NCBI GenBank assembly: GCA_017399035.1
Contig: JAFQEM010000012.1
Location: 1-48,061 of the forward strand
Origin: Clostridia bacterium
GTDB taxonomy: Bacteria; Bacillota; Clostridia; Christensenellales; Borkfalkiaceae
DNA: 48,061 nt
Direction: 5' to 3'
Positions 1 to 7,500 of the stretch are shown piece by piece. The position numbers were made by a program, and so were the translations under genes. Within the stretch, counting starts at the first letter, position 1, and every line of letters begins with the position of its first letter. The notes beneath the pieces were generated by a model, which did no database searches, was not told the origin of the DNA, and saw only the letters and a program-made list of their open reading frames with translations.

Positions 1-233
1 AAGTTGCTTTCTTTGAGAACTTCCACGAGAATATCAACAACAGGCTTTGCCCAAATGGAAGAAATCGCGGTACTTCCTATATTACTTATCCTTTGGACTT
101 TTGGAAGAACTTTCTTTAACAGGGTTTCTTCTTCCAAGTACCATTCTTTCCAACACTCTTGATGTTCTGTTAAAATGATAGGAAACAACTGCCACAGTTC
201 TTCTAAACTCATTTCGGTTAATTTTTTGTTCAT
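1..233 (-). CDS. GrpB-family (UPF0157) nucleotidyltransferase-like protein, C-terminus cut by window
   Basis: An open frame runs on the minus strand from an ATG at 231-233 to the window edge (77 codons seen, no stop). A GGAG ribosome binding site lies about 6 nt upstream. The peptide starts MNKKLTEMSLEELWQLFP and carries the stretch IGSTAISSIWAKPVVDILVEV (in parts: IGST, then AKPVVDI), which matches the nucleotidyltransferase-like core of the GrpB/UPF0157 family, usually written IGSTAVPG-AKPIIDI. These proteins are about 170-180 residues, so more than half is missing. Substrate is unknown; some members are fused to or near acetyltransferases or CoaE. The family call is fairly safe, the role is not known. 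Confidence 0.75.
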   Translation of the reverse strand, partial: MNKKLTEMSLEELWQLFPIILTEHQECWKEWYLEEETLLKKVLPKVQRISNIGSTAISSIWAKPVVDILVEVLKESN

Positions 234-320
234 TATACACTCCGTCAAATTCTTATTTATCGGTGAGTTTATTATAAACTAAAATCAAATTTAATGCAAT
301 ATATTTTGCGTGGGCAAGAG

Positions 321-348
321 AAAACTCGACTTGTCAAAAGTCGAGTTT
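321..348 (-). terminator. Intrinsic terminator downstream of nagA
   Basis: An 11-bp perfect inverted repeat (AAACTCGACTT / AAGTCGAGTTT, loop about 5 nt) is followed on the minus strand by TTTTCTC. It sits just past the nagA stop and before the GrpB-like gene, so it most likely ends the nagA transcript. Confidence 0.7.
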
Positions 349-413
349 ATAAGTTGCATATTTAAATCCTTATAAGTAATGCCGTTATGCTCGGTTTTTT
401 GTTTTTAACTTTT

Positions 414-1565
414 TCACGCTTTATAGATAACGTTGCCGTTGCGCACGGTTAAAACAACGTTAAATTCTTGGTCTAAAATTGCAAAGTTTGCTTTTTTGCC
501 AACTTCTATAGTTCCAACAAAGTTGTCAATTGATAAATTTTTTGCAGGGTTTATTGTCGCAAAATCCACCGCATCTGTAAACTTTATTCCGCAAGATAGA
601 ACAAGGTTTTTAATAGCGTCGTTCATCTTTAATATACTGCCTGCAAGCGCGCCGTTTTTAAGGCGAGCCTCACCGTTTTTAACAATAACTTCTTGACCGC
701 CAAGTTCGCTTATGCCGTCGGATAGATGTTTAGCGCGCATACTGTCCGTTATAAGCGTAAATTTATCGTGGGGCTTATTTTTAATAAGAAGTTTTATTGC
801 AGGAACGGATAGGTGAATAAGGTCGCAAATTGCCTCACAGTTAAGGCTATCAAAAAGCATTGCGCTACCTGCCGTGCCAACTTCTCTATGGTGAACGCCT
901 TTTTGCGCGTTGTAAGTGTGCGTAATATTAGATAGACCACAATTTATTGCTTTTTCTATATCGTAATAACCCGCGTCGGTATGACCTGCGCTTGCAACAA
1001 CATTTAAATCTTTTAAGTGTTTAATAAGTTGTTCTGCACCCTCTTCTTCGGGGGCAAGGCTCACTATTTTAATAGCGTTTCCACTTTCATTGTTATATTT
1101 GTCAAAAACCTCAATGCTTGGGGTTGCAACGTATTCAAGCGGTTGCGCGCCTATATGTTTTTTAGATATAAAAGGTCCTTCCAGGTGAACGCCTAAAACT
1201 TCTGCGCCAGTTTTGGGGTTAGCCTTTTTATAATCTTTAACGGCCTTCATAGCCTTTAAAATATTTTCAGGGCTTTGCGTCATAGTGGTTGCTAAAAATG
1301 ACGTAGTTCCCTCTTTAGCAACTGCGCCTGCAATGGTAGATAGAGCCTCAACAGTACCGTCCATAGCGTCTGCGCCCGCTGCGCCGTGAATATGTTGGTC
1401 TATAAAACCAGGCAAAATAACCGCATCTTGTGGGGTAGGTATAATTTCTGTAATAAATTTTTGGTTTTCGCCTATATATTTAATCACGTCGTTTTCAAAA
1501 GCGACGTTTGTTTTTATAATACCTTTGCCGTAAATATAAACGTTTGCATTTACAAAACCTTTCAT
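414..1565 (-). CDS. nagA: N-acetylglucosamine-6-phosphate deacetylase
   Basis: NagA removes the acetyl group from GlcNAc-6-phosphate, giving glucosamine-6-phosphate and acetate in amino sugar catabolism and cell wall recycling in the cytoplasm. The 383-residue protein shows amidohydrolase signatures: PGFIDQHIHGAAGADAMDG near the N-terminus (HxH metal motif), the ligand stretch LGVHLEGPFIS, SAGHTDAGY, the HTYNAQ region and LITDSM with the catalytic Asp, then a C-terminal AILDQEFNV strand. The open frame extends 37 codons further upstream, but that part translates a hairpin-rich spacer. The ATG at 1563-1565 is preceded by AAAGGAG 6 nt away and starts MKGFVNANVYIYG, the usual NagA beginning. No nagB or PTS gene is adjacent. 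Confidence 0.93.
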   Translation of the reverse strand: MKGFVNANVYIYGKGIIKTNVAFENDVIKYIGENQKFITEIIPTPQDAVILPGFIDQHIHGAAGADAMDGTVEALSTIAGAVAKEGTTSFLATTMTQSPENILKAMKAVKDYKKANPKTGAEVLGVHLEGPFISKKHIGAQPLEYVATPSIEVFDKYNNESGNAIKIVSLAPEEEGAEQLIKHLKDLNVVASAGHTDAGYYDIEKAINCGLSNITHTYNAQKGVHHREVGTAGSAMLFDSLNCEAICDLIHLSVPAIKLLIKNKPHDKFTLITDSMRAKHLSDGISELGGQEVIVKNGEARLKNGALAGSILKMNDAIKNLVLSCGIKFTDAVDFATINPAKNLSIDNFVGTIEVGKKANFAILDQEFNVVLTVRNGNVIYKA

Positions 1566-1589
1566 ATTTTCTCCTTTAATATAATGTTT

Positions 1590-1865
1590 TTTTCTAAACG
1601 GCACGGCTATGCCGTAACGATACTTCATATCTAAAACTTTTTCGCTAAAACTCAAAAGTTTGCCGTTATCGTGCAATATGGCGAAGATTTATTTATGTGC
1701 AAGTACTCAAATAAATCTTCTTATATTATAATTATTAAAATCAAATCTTTAGAAAAAGATTTTATAAAGGCTATGCCTTTACTGCAAAACTGGCGTTTTG
1801 CGATTTTATAATTGCAATATGGCTAAATTGTAAACCCTTGCAAGCAAGTTTCCAATTTCTTATAT
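1590..1865. repeat. Intergenic short-hairpin array, copy 1
   Basis: This roughly 280-bp spacer between nagA and DUF4363 holds no convincing gene but a chain of small inverted repeats: AAACTTTT/AAAAGTTT inside CGATA/TATCG, GAAGATTTATTT/AAATAAATCTTC, AAATCTTT/AAAGATTT, TAAAGGC/GCCTTTA, GCAAAAC/GTTTTGC, and finally AAATTG...CAATTT around GTAAACCCTTGCAAG (1825-1858). The last three modules recur in altered form at 22781-22884, with paired changes that keep the stems. None has a clear T-tail of a terminator. Function unknown; it may act as RNA or be a remnant of a small mobile repeat. Confidence 0.65.
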
Positions 1866-1926
1866 TATATAATATTTTTTCCATAAGGTATTTATAAAAT
1901 TTAATAAATTATTTATACAAAAGGAT

Positions 1927-2304
1927 TTATAAAACATTGTCCCACGTTAAAAGAAAGGTTCTTGGAATTTGTTCTGCAAGTTCTTTTAACACTTCTACTT
2001 TAGATATAGCGTCGTTCCACTCTTTATCTCTAACTAGCGTTGCAGATTCAGAAAGCCAAAGGTCAACCTCTTTTATTTCGTTATGAGGTATAAAGATATG
2101 CAAAAACCGTTTTTTATCTAGCCAGTTTTTTTGCACGGCGTAAACGTCGTCTTGAGTTGCCGTTTCTTGGTCAACTTTTTCGTAAAGTATTTCTAAAACA
2201 GAGTGAAATTCTGAAAATTGTTTTTGAACGAATTTAGTTTCAAAAGTTGCGCCTATAAACAAAATAAACGCAACGCAAAGCATAGATATAATTGACCTTA
2301 CCAT
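1927..2304 (-). CDS. DUF4363 family protein
   Basis: A 125-residue protein with one N-terminal hydrophobic segment (about residues 4-20, MVRSIISMLCVAFILFIGAT) that is an anchor or uncleaved signal, followed by a helical, charged extracytoplasmic part. This layout and the coupling to a DUF421 gene match the DUF4363 family seen in Clostridia, whose function is unknown. Its start overlaps the end of the DUF421 gene by 7 nt, so the two are translated together. It may be the partner subunit of the DUF421 membrane protein. Confidence 0.75.
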   Translation of the reverse strand: MVRSIISMLCVAFILFIGATFETKFVQKQFSEFHSVLEILYEKVDQETATQDDVYAVQKNWLDKKRFLHIFIPHNEIKEVDLWLSESATLVRDKEWNDAISKVEVLKELAEQIPRTFLLTWDNVL

Positions 2305-2984
2305 TTGATGCCCTCCGAAAGCGGAAAAGAAAGAATTTTATATTTTTCTTTTTTATATTTAATATAAACTCTTCCGTTGCCGTCAACCGTCATAATTTCA
2401 GTATTTTTAATACCGTTACCGTTTTTTGCGGTAAATTTTTTAACCGTTTCCGTATCGCTGTGCATAAGTTCAACGTTTTTTACGTTGATTTTACCCTCGT
2501 TTACAATCATTAGCGGAACGCTTTTGCAAACACCATTGCGGTTGGGGTTTTCTAAAGGGGAAAGTTTTCCGTTAGACTCAAATATGGCGTAAGATAAATC
2601 GTCAAGAGAATAATAGCCTAGCGCGCGCATAGATTCAATCAAATCGTCAACGCCCATATTGTTGCGTTTTAGTTCTATCATATCCACCCCATCAGAGTTA
2701 ATAACTAAACTGGGTTTTCCTGAAATAATGCGTTTAAGCAATCCACCGCTCATCTCTATCAAAGACAATAACTGATGCAAAATAAATAGGGCAAGTATTG
2801 AAACAACACCGTATATTAGGGGGATAGAAACGTCTGCCATAGGTATACAAGCAAGGTCGGCAATAATTAGCGTAACTATAAATTCAAACGGTTGCATTTC
2901 GCCTATTTGACGTTTACCCATAAGTCGCATAACAACAACCAAAGTAATAAAAATTATAAGCGTTCTAAAAAATGTTACTAGCAT
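2298..2984 (-). CDS. DUF421 (YetF-like) membrane protein
   Basis: A 228-residue protein with three N-terminal membrane segments (about residues 6-22, 33-52 and 56-75) and the family signature LMGKRQIGEMQPFEFIVTL. A soluble domain follows, with the typical GKPSLVINSDGVD and NMGVDDLIESMRALGYYSLDDLSYAIFE stretches. This is the DUF421/YetF family, common in spore-forming Firmicutes; relatives have been tied to spore membrane properties, but the biochemical role is unknown. It is first in a two-gene unit with DUF4363. I see no ribosome binding site before the ATG at 2984. Confidence 0.88.
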   Translation of the reverse strand: MLVTFFRTLIIFITLVVVMRLMGKRQIGEMQPFEFIVTLIIADLACIPMADVSIPLIYGVVSILALFILHQLLSLIEMSGGLLKRIISGKPSLVINSDGVDMIELKRNNMGVDDLIESMRALGYYSLDDLSYAIFESNGKLSPLENPNRNGVCKSVPLMIVNEGKINVKNVELMHSDTETVKKFTAKNGNGIKNTEIMTVDGNGRVYIKYKKEKYKILSFPLSEGIKW

Positions 2985-3029
2985 ATAAAATAGTTTAGGT
3001 AAACTCTAAAAATTTATGCTGTAAATTCG

Positions 3030-3058
3030 TTGACAAAATTCGCACGTAATGATATTAT
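3030..3058 (+). promoter_or_regulatory. Promoter of the folT riboswitch leader
   Basis: TTGACA (3030-3035), a 17-bp spacer, and TATTAT (3053-3058) form a near-consensus sigma-A promoter. The predicted start, about 7 nt downstream near 3065, coincides with the first paired base of the THF aptamer, which supports both calls. Confidence 0.8.
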
Positions 3059-3065
3059 AATAGCC

Positions 3066-3157
3066 GTAGAGTAGCAAAGATGCGTAAAGTGTTGCAAAAT
3101 GGGATGTCGTTTGCAAACGAAAGGGGTTTCCCTGCGGTGTCTTTGCGCGTCCGCTAT
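3066..3157 (+). promoter_or_regulatory. Tetrahydrofolate (THF) riboswitch aptamer
   Basis: The leader matches the THF riboswitch class: AGAGTAG at the 5' side, GCGTAAAGTG, the conserved GGGATGTCG, CGAA, TGCGGTG, and CGTCCGCT at the 3' side. Stems are plain: GTAG/CTAT (3066-3069 with 3154-3157), GCAAAGA/TCTTTGC (3074-3080 with 3140-3146) and TTGCAAA/TTTGCAA (3092-3098 with 3110-3116) flanking GGGATGTCG. The next gene is a folate-type ECF S-component, the expected target. The aptamer senses reduced folates. Confidence 0.92.
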
Positions 3158-3210
3158 TATTAAAAGCGCGCTAAAAGTGTAAAGTTTTAAACGCGCCATA
3201 ATTTTAACGG

Positions 3211-3240
3211 TCTCTCTAAATTTTATTTGGGAGATTTTTT
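3211..3240 (+). promoter_or_regulatory. Expression platform hairpin of the THF riboswitch
   Basis: TCTCTCTAAA (3211-3220) can pair with TTTGGGAGA (3226-3234) around a 5-nt loop. The 3' arm contains the folT Shine-Dalgarno GGGAG and is followed directly by six T residues. It could therefore block ribosome binding, end transcription, or both. The pairing is seen in the sequence; which mechanism operates is inferred. Confidence 0.65.
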
Positions 3241-3241
3241 T

Positions 3242-3841
3242 ATGCAAAAATTAAAGAAGTTGTTTTCTTCAGACCTTATGTCTGACAGCACGCCCACGCA
3301 AAGAATTGCTTATATTGCAATTATGTCTGCCTTTTTGGTGGTATGCAATATGTTCTTTGAATTTAAACTTGCCGACACGCAGTTTTCACTAACCATTTTC
3401 TTCTCTGCGCTAACTGGGCTTGTGATAGGACCTGTTTACGGGTTTATTGCCTGCTTTTTGGGCGATTTGGTTGGTTTTTTATATAACTCTGGCGGATTTA
3501 TGTATATGCCTTGGATAGGGCTTGCAATGGGTATGGTTGCGTTTATTTCAGGTTTTATAATGAATTGCTTTGATTTTAAGTTTAAGTTTGCAATTTATAT
3601 AAAACTGCTTTTAGTTTGTTTGTTGACCTTTTTGGTTTGCACTGTTGGTATAAATACCACGGCTTTTTGGATTATGTATAATACTAGAAAAGTTCCGTTT
3701 ATGGCTTATCTTGTAACAAGGCTTTTCGTTCAAGGTCAAATTTGGAACAGCGTGTTTAATTACGTTCTATTATTTATACTATATCCTATAATAATTAAAA
3801 TAAAGTCGCTCATAAAACCTAAAACTCAACAAGATAATTGA
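3242..3841 (+). CDS. folT: ECF transporter S component, folate type
   Basis: FolT is the substrate-binding membrane subunit of an energy-coupling factor transporter and takes up folates together with the shared EcfA/EcfA'/EcfT module, not present here. The 199-residue protein begins MQKLKKLFSSDLM and has about six hydrophobic segments; RIAYIAIMSAFLVVCNMF, the TIFFSALTGLVIGPVYGFIACFLGDLVGFL stretch (two halves) and MYMPWIGLAMGMVAFISGF are typical of S components. A TTG 15 nt upstream is in frame, but the ATG at 3242 follows GGGAG by 8 nt. The THF riboswitch upstream makes folate the expected substrate. Confidence 0.88.
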   Translation: MQKLKKLFSSDLMSDSTPTQRIAYIAIMSAFLVVCNMFFEFKLADTQFSLTIFFSALTGLVIGPVYGFIACFLGDLVGFLYNSGGFMYMPWIGLAMGMVAFISGFIMNCFDFKFKFAIYIKLLLVCLLTFLVCTVGINTTAFWIMYNTRKVPFMAYLVTRLFVQGQIWNSVFNYVLLFILYPIIIKIKSLIKPKTQQDN

Positions 3842-3864
3842 TATAAAAAGTTTATATAAAAGTT

Positions 3865-3907
3865 AAAATCCTTCTACTTGCGGTTTGCAAATAGAAGGAT
3901 TTTTTTT
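3865..3907 (+). terminator. Intrinsic terminator after folT
   Basis: A 12-bp stem, AAAATCCTTCTA with TAGAAGGATTTT, encloses a loop of about 15 nt and ends in a run of eight T. It closes the riboswitch-folT unit. Confidence 0.88.
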
Positions 3908-3982
3908 GATATATTTTAATTTTTAAGTTAAAATCAATAAATTTTAAGTATACTAAATTAAAAAGTGTTTTGTGGAGTTAAA

Positions 3983-5533
3983 ATGAATAAAGGTAAAACG
4001 GATAAAAATAAATCGCTTTACGGGCGAGCAGTTAGAGGCGGGCGAGGAAAGTTAAAAGGTCTTTTAATAATTTTGCTTGCCATTTTGCCGTGGATTGCGT
4101 TTGCTTATCTTCATACTATTTATGCGTTTGCCGTAACTGGCGCGCTTATTTTTAGTTTTGCGGTAAGTTTGCTAACTTGCATTTACGTTTTATCTACAAA
4201 CAAAAACAGTCAGTCAAAAGCGGTATGGATTATATTTTTACTGGTATGTTTTACTTTTGGTTACGTGGTGTTTTGGTTATCTGACGAGCGAATTTTTTTC
4301 AAAAAGAACAAAAAACGCTATACGGCTGTATATCGTCAATCAGAAGAATTTTTGTTAGAGAATAAAATAGAATTTTCTTCGGTTGCCGTTAAACAAAACG
4401 CACAATTTTTATATTCTACCGGCAAGTTTGTGGCTTATAATTCAACCGATTGTGAATATTTTCCGTCGGGTGAGTCCTTTTTCGACGACGTTATTGAAAG
4501 AATAAAACAAGCAAAAAAGTTTATATTTTTAGAATTTTTCATTTTGTCAGACGGACTATTGCTTGATAGAATTTTAGAAATTCTTTCACAAAAAGTTAAA
4601 GAGGGCGTTGACGTAAGAATTATTTACGACGATTTAGGTAGCGCACGCGCCTTTTCTCTTTCTACAAAAGAAAAGATAAAAAAGTCGGGTATACAATTAA
4701 AAGCCTTTAACAAAATGTTCCCCGTGTTTTCAGTTGCGCTAAATTATCGCGACCACAGAAAAATTATCGTAATCGACGGGCAAACGGCTTATACTGGCGG
4801 GTGCAATCTTGCAGATGAATATATAAATCAAAAGCGTTTGCACGGTTACTGGAAAGATTCGGGCGTCCGCATTGACGGAAACGCCGTTGACGGTTTTACT
4901 ATAATTTTTTTACGGCAATGGGAAGTTTTATCTAAAGTTCGTGAAGATTATTCGCCCTTTTTCAACTTATATATTCCCACGCAAAATAAATTTACCGTTA
5001 TACCTTACGCCGACGGTTTAGATTATTCACACCCTATTGCGCGCGGTGTTTATGAAAATATGATTATTTCTGCAAACGAATATCTATATATTTCAACACC
5101 TTATTTTATCGTTGACGACGGAATTACAAACTTGCTTATGAATAAGGCGTTATCGGGGGTAGACGTGCGTTTGGTGTTGCCTGCCATACCCGATAAAAAA
5201 TTCGTTTACGGTGTATCTAGAAGTAACGCTGAAAAACTTATTGAATACGGCGTTAAGGTTTATGTTTTTAACGACACTTTCGTTCATTCAAAATTGTTGC
5301 TTACTGAAACAGCCGTTGCAATAGGCTCGGTAAATATGGATTTAAGAAGTTATTATCAACAGTTTGAAAGTTCTATTTATACCGACGACCATAAAGTATG
5401 CACAGACGTTAAAGATGACTTTAACAATATGTTTAATTCAAGCACGCTAATCACTAAAGAAACTATGTTGCGAAAAAACGTGTTTTATCGTCTAATTGTG
5501 GGGCTTATGCAGGTGTTTTCACCATTTATGTAA
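3983..5533 (+). CDS. cls: Cardiolipin synthase (phospholipase D family)
   Basis: Joins two phosphatidylglycerol molecules to cardiolipin and glycerol at the cytoplasmic membrane. The 516-residue protein has two to three N-terminal membrane segments (about residues 20-85), then two PLD domains. The first HKD motif is intact: HRKIIVIDG with TAYTGGCNLADEY. The second reads HSKLLLTE with AVAIGSVNMDLRS, so the usual Asp is Glu. That change is conservative and the Asp is not the nucleophile, so activity is plausible. The start is the ATG at 3983 after GTGGAG; a GTG at 3965 is in frame but lacks a binding site. It converges with the flippase gene, with no clear terminator in the 37-nt gap. Confidence 0.9.
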   Translation: MNKGKTDKNKSLYGRAVRGGRGKLKGLLIILLAILPWIAFAYLHTIYAFAVTGALIFSFAVSLLTCIYVLSTNKNSQSKAVWIIFLLVCFTFGYVVFWLSDERIFFKKNKKRYTAVYRQSEEFLLENKIEFSSVAVKQNAQFLYSTGKFVAYNSTDCEYFPSGESFFDDVIERIKQAKKFIFLEFFILSDGLLLDRILEILSQKVKEGVDVRIIYDDLGSARAFSLSTKEKIKKSGIQLKAFNKMFPVFSVALNYRDHRKIIVIDGQTAYTGGCNLADEYINQKRLHGYWKDSGVRIDGNAVDGFTIIFLRQWEVLSKVREDYSPFFNLYIPTQNKFTVIPYADGLDYSHPIARGVYENMIISANEYLYISTPYFIVDDGITNLLMNKALSGVDVRLVLPAIPDKKFVYGVSRSNAEKLIEYGVKVYVFNDTFVHSKLLLTETAVAIGSVNMDLRSYYQQFESSIYTDDHKVCTDVKDDFNNMFNSSTLITKETMLRKNVFYRLIVGLMQVFSPFM

Positions 5534-5570
5534 ATTTGTTTAAGGAAAAAAGATTAAAGATAAAAATTGT

Positions 5571-7088
5571 TTACGCTTTTTTTAGGCGCGGTGTGTGGGA
5601 TTTAATTTTTCCTTTAATAAAGTTTACGCTAATAAGCCCAAAGCCTAAATATAATCCAAAATGGAAAACGCACATAATAATTGAACATATAATTAAGGTG
5701 AAAAATATTCCTAAATTTGCAATTATAAGTTTTTCAATCATAAACCCTATTATTGCAGTTGGTATACATAACAAAACTGAAATTAGGGTAAATTTAATAT
5801 ATTCGGGTTTTTGCGGGCAACATTTTCCAAGTAAAATCAAATTTAATACGGTGGTAATTCCGTAAATAAAAGTGTAACCTATAAGCAGAGAAAAAATTCC
5901 ACAAAATTTTGGCAATATTAAAACTGCAAGCAACATAAACGCTTCGCTTATTATGTAATAAATTAAGGTTTTATTCTCTTTGCCCATAGAATTTAGCATA
6001 CTAGTAGTTATTGCTGATAAACTCATAAATAACATCATAAATGCGCTTGCAGAAAGATAACTGCCACATTCGTGTCCGCCAAATACCGTTATGCCTATTT
6101 CTGAACCACAAACGGTGAACACGGGTATAAATATACAAGTTAAAAAAACTGTAAATTTTAACGCTTTTTCTATATCCATTTTAAGGCTATTATATTTTTT
6201 TCGATAATAGTTTTCAGATATTTCAGGCACTAAAACAAGAGTGAAAGAACTTATAAGAGAAGTGGGGGTACATAGTAAGGGTATTGCTTGCCCAACCGTT
6301 GCGCCAAACGCGCTCATTGCTTGTGAATTAGTATAGCCTGCGGATATAAGTCTTATAGGTAAAATTACCGATATAAGTGAGTTCGCAAGAGAATTTGCCG
6401 TACGCATTGCCGTTATAGGTATTGAAGATGAGAGCAACGGCTTAAATTCTGATTTTGGATTTTTAAGTTTATTTTTTCTTATAAAGAATACCGCAGTTGC
6501 AAGTGAAAAAGAAAATATATAAGATATAAGCACCGCAACGCCTGCTCTAAACGCGCCTTGATAGACGTCTGATGCAAAACTTATTAGTATTATACCGCTT
6601 ACAATCATGCAAATTTCTTCTAATAGTTCAATTATGCTGTAAGGCAAAAAATCTTTATTTCCCCAAAAAACCCCACGCAAAACTGCGTAAACGGAAGTGA
6701 AAATTAGCCCAGGCATAATTATTTTGAAAATGTTTACACAACGCTCGTCTGCAAACAAAAAATTTAAATTTTGCCCAAACAATATTGCTAAAATGCATAC
6801 AGGGATTGAAAGTAAAAGGGTTAAACATAACCCTGCGGTAATAATTTTATAAACGCGCGTTTGGTCGTTTTGCGCCTTATATTTAGTCATCAATCTAGAA
6901 ACGGTTATAGGCGTTCCAGAGCAACATATAGTAAATAAAAGCGCAAAAACCGACAATGCAACTTGATAAAGCCCTATACCTTCTGCGCCTATCGTGCGAG
7001 ATAGATATATTCTGTATAAAAAACCGAGAAACTTTTCGCTCAAAGAAAATACAGTTACTATTGCTACCGTTTTGAAAAAACTTCTCAA
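5571..7088 (-). CDS. SpoVB/MurJ-like polysaccharide flippase (MOP superfamily)
   Basis: A 505-residue polytopic membrane protein with about 14 hydrophobic segments. The opening FFKTVAIVTVFSLSEKFLGFLYRIYLSRTIGAEGIGLYQ (first helix and loop) and CCSGTPITVSRLM are the pattern of the SpoVB/YkvU/YtgP branch of oligosaccharide and lipid-linked precursor flippases. Such proteins move wall or spore cortex precursors across the membrane. The start is TTG at 7086-7088 with AAGGGG 6 nt upstream; no ATG fits. The gene is alone, so it cannot be assigned to sporulation from context. Confidence 0.85.
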   Translation of the reverse strand: MRSFFKTVAIVTVFSLSEKFLGFLYRIYLSRTIGAEGIGLYQVALSVFALLFTICCSGTPITVSRLMTKYKAQNDQTRVYKIITAGLCLTLLLSIPVCILAILFGQNLNFLFADERCVNIFKIIMPGLIFTSVYAVLRGVFWGNKDFLPYSIIELLEEICMIVSGIILISFASDVYQGAFRAGVAVLISYIFSFSLATAVFFIRKNKLKNPKSEFKPLLSSSIPITAMRTANSLANSLISVILPIRLISAGYTNSQAMSAFGATVGQAIPLLCTPTSLISSFTLVLVPEISENYYRKKYNSLKMDIEKALKFTVFLTCIFIPVFTVCGSEIGITVFGGHECGSYLSASAFMMLFMSLSAITTSMLNSMGKENKTLIYYIISEAFMLLAVLILPKFCGIFSLLIGYTFIYGITTVLNLILLGKCCPQKPEYIKFTLISVLLCIPTAIIGFMIEKLIIANLGIFFTLIICSIIMCVFHFGLYLGFGLISVNFIKGKIKSHTPRLKKA

Positions 7089-7151
7089 CTTAAACCCCTT
7101 AAAAAATCTTTTTATAAAGTATTTTATTCGCTTGTTTGCATAAATATTATT

Positions 7152-7433
7152 ATGGAAAAATTTTTTTATAGAGTTTCGGCTAATGAAACGGTGTTTTCTG
7201 TTGCAAACAAGTTTGACTTGCCTTTATGCGCAATTATAAAGGATAATAACTTAAAAAAAGAAATAAGCGAAGGCGACCTTTTGTATATTGAGCGTGCTGG
7301 CGATATAGTTTATAAAGTTACCCCGTTTGACACGGTTTGTTCTATTGCTCAAAAGTTTGGCGTTAAAGAAAAAGATATTTTACAAAAAAACGGCGTGCCT
7401 TATATTTTTTACGGTCTAACCATAAAAATTTAA
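7152..7433 (+). CDS. Small protein with two LysM-like domains
   Basis: A 93-residue protein made of two LysM-like repeats: residues about 5-47 (FYRVSANETVFSVANKFDL ... GDLLYIE) and about 52-93 (VYKVTPFDTVCSIAQKFGV ... VPYIF). LysM domains bind N-acetylglucosamine polymers in peptidoglycan. There is no signal peptide and no membrane segment, so export is unexplained. No Shine-Dalgarno is visible before the ATG. It is divergent from the flippase gene by 63 nt, which may mean shared control. Confidence 0.75.
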   Translation: MEKFFYRVSANETVFSVANKFDLPLCAIIKDNNLKKEISEGDLLYIERAGDIVYKVTPFDTVCSIAQKFGVKEKDILQKNGVPYIFYGLTIKI

Positions 7434-7441
7434 AAAAATTG

Positions 7442-7470
7442 TTGACAAAGTGATTCAAGTATGATATCAT
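7442..7470 (+). promoter_or_regulatory. Promoter of the SPFH / ribbon-helix-helix pair
   Basis: TTGACA (7442-7447), 17 bp, then TATCAT (7465-7470). The -10 lies inside the TGATATCA repeats described separately, so a protein bound there would block transcription. Confidence 0.75.
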
Positions 7471-7480
7471 TTTGATATCA
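7451..7480 (+). promoter_or_regulatory. Candidate operator: three TGAT repeats at 11-bp spacing
   Basis: TGATTCAA (7451), TGATATCA (7462) and TGATATCA (7473) start exactly 11 bp apart, one helical turn. The last two are perfect 8-bp palindromes. Ribbon-helix-helix proteins bind such short phased repeats cooperatively, and one is encoded by the second gene of this unit. Autorepression is an inference. Confidence 0.6.
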
Positions 7481-7500
7481 AGTATTAAAGGAGAGTTTTT

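Noticed and set aside
1566-1676. N-terminal extension of the nagA frame (37 extra codons).
   Set aside because: It translates a hairpin-rich spacer, has no ribosome binding site, and the internal ATG at 1565 has AAAGGAG and the normal family start.
5534-5865. Plus-strand frame after cardiolipin synthase.
   Set aside because: Shadow of the flippase gene on the opposite strand, with unnatural composition.
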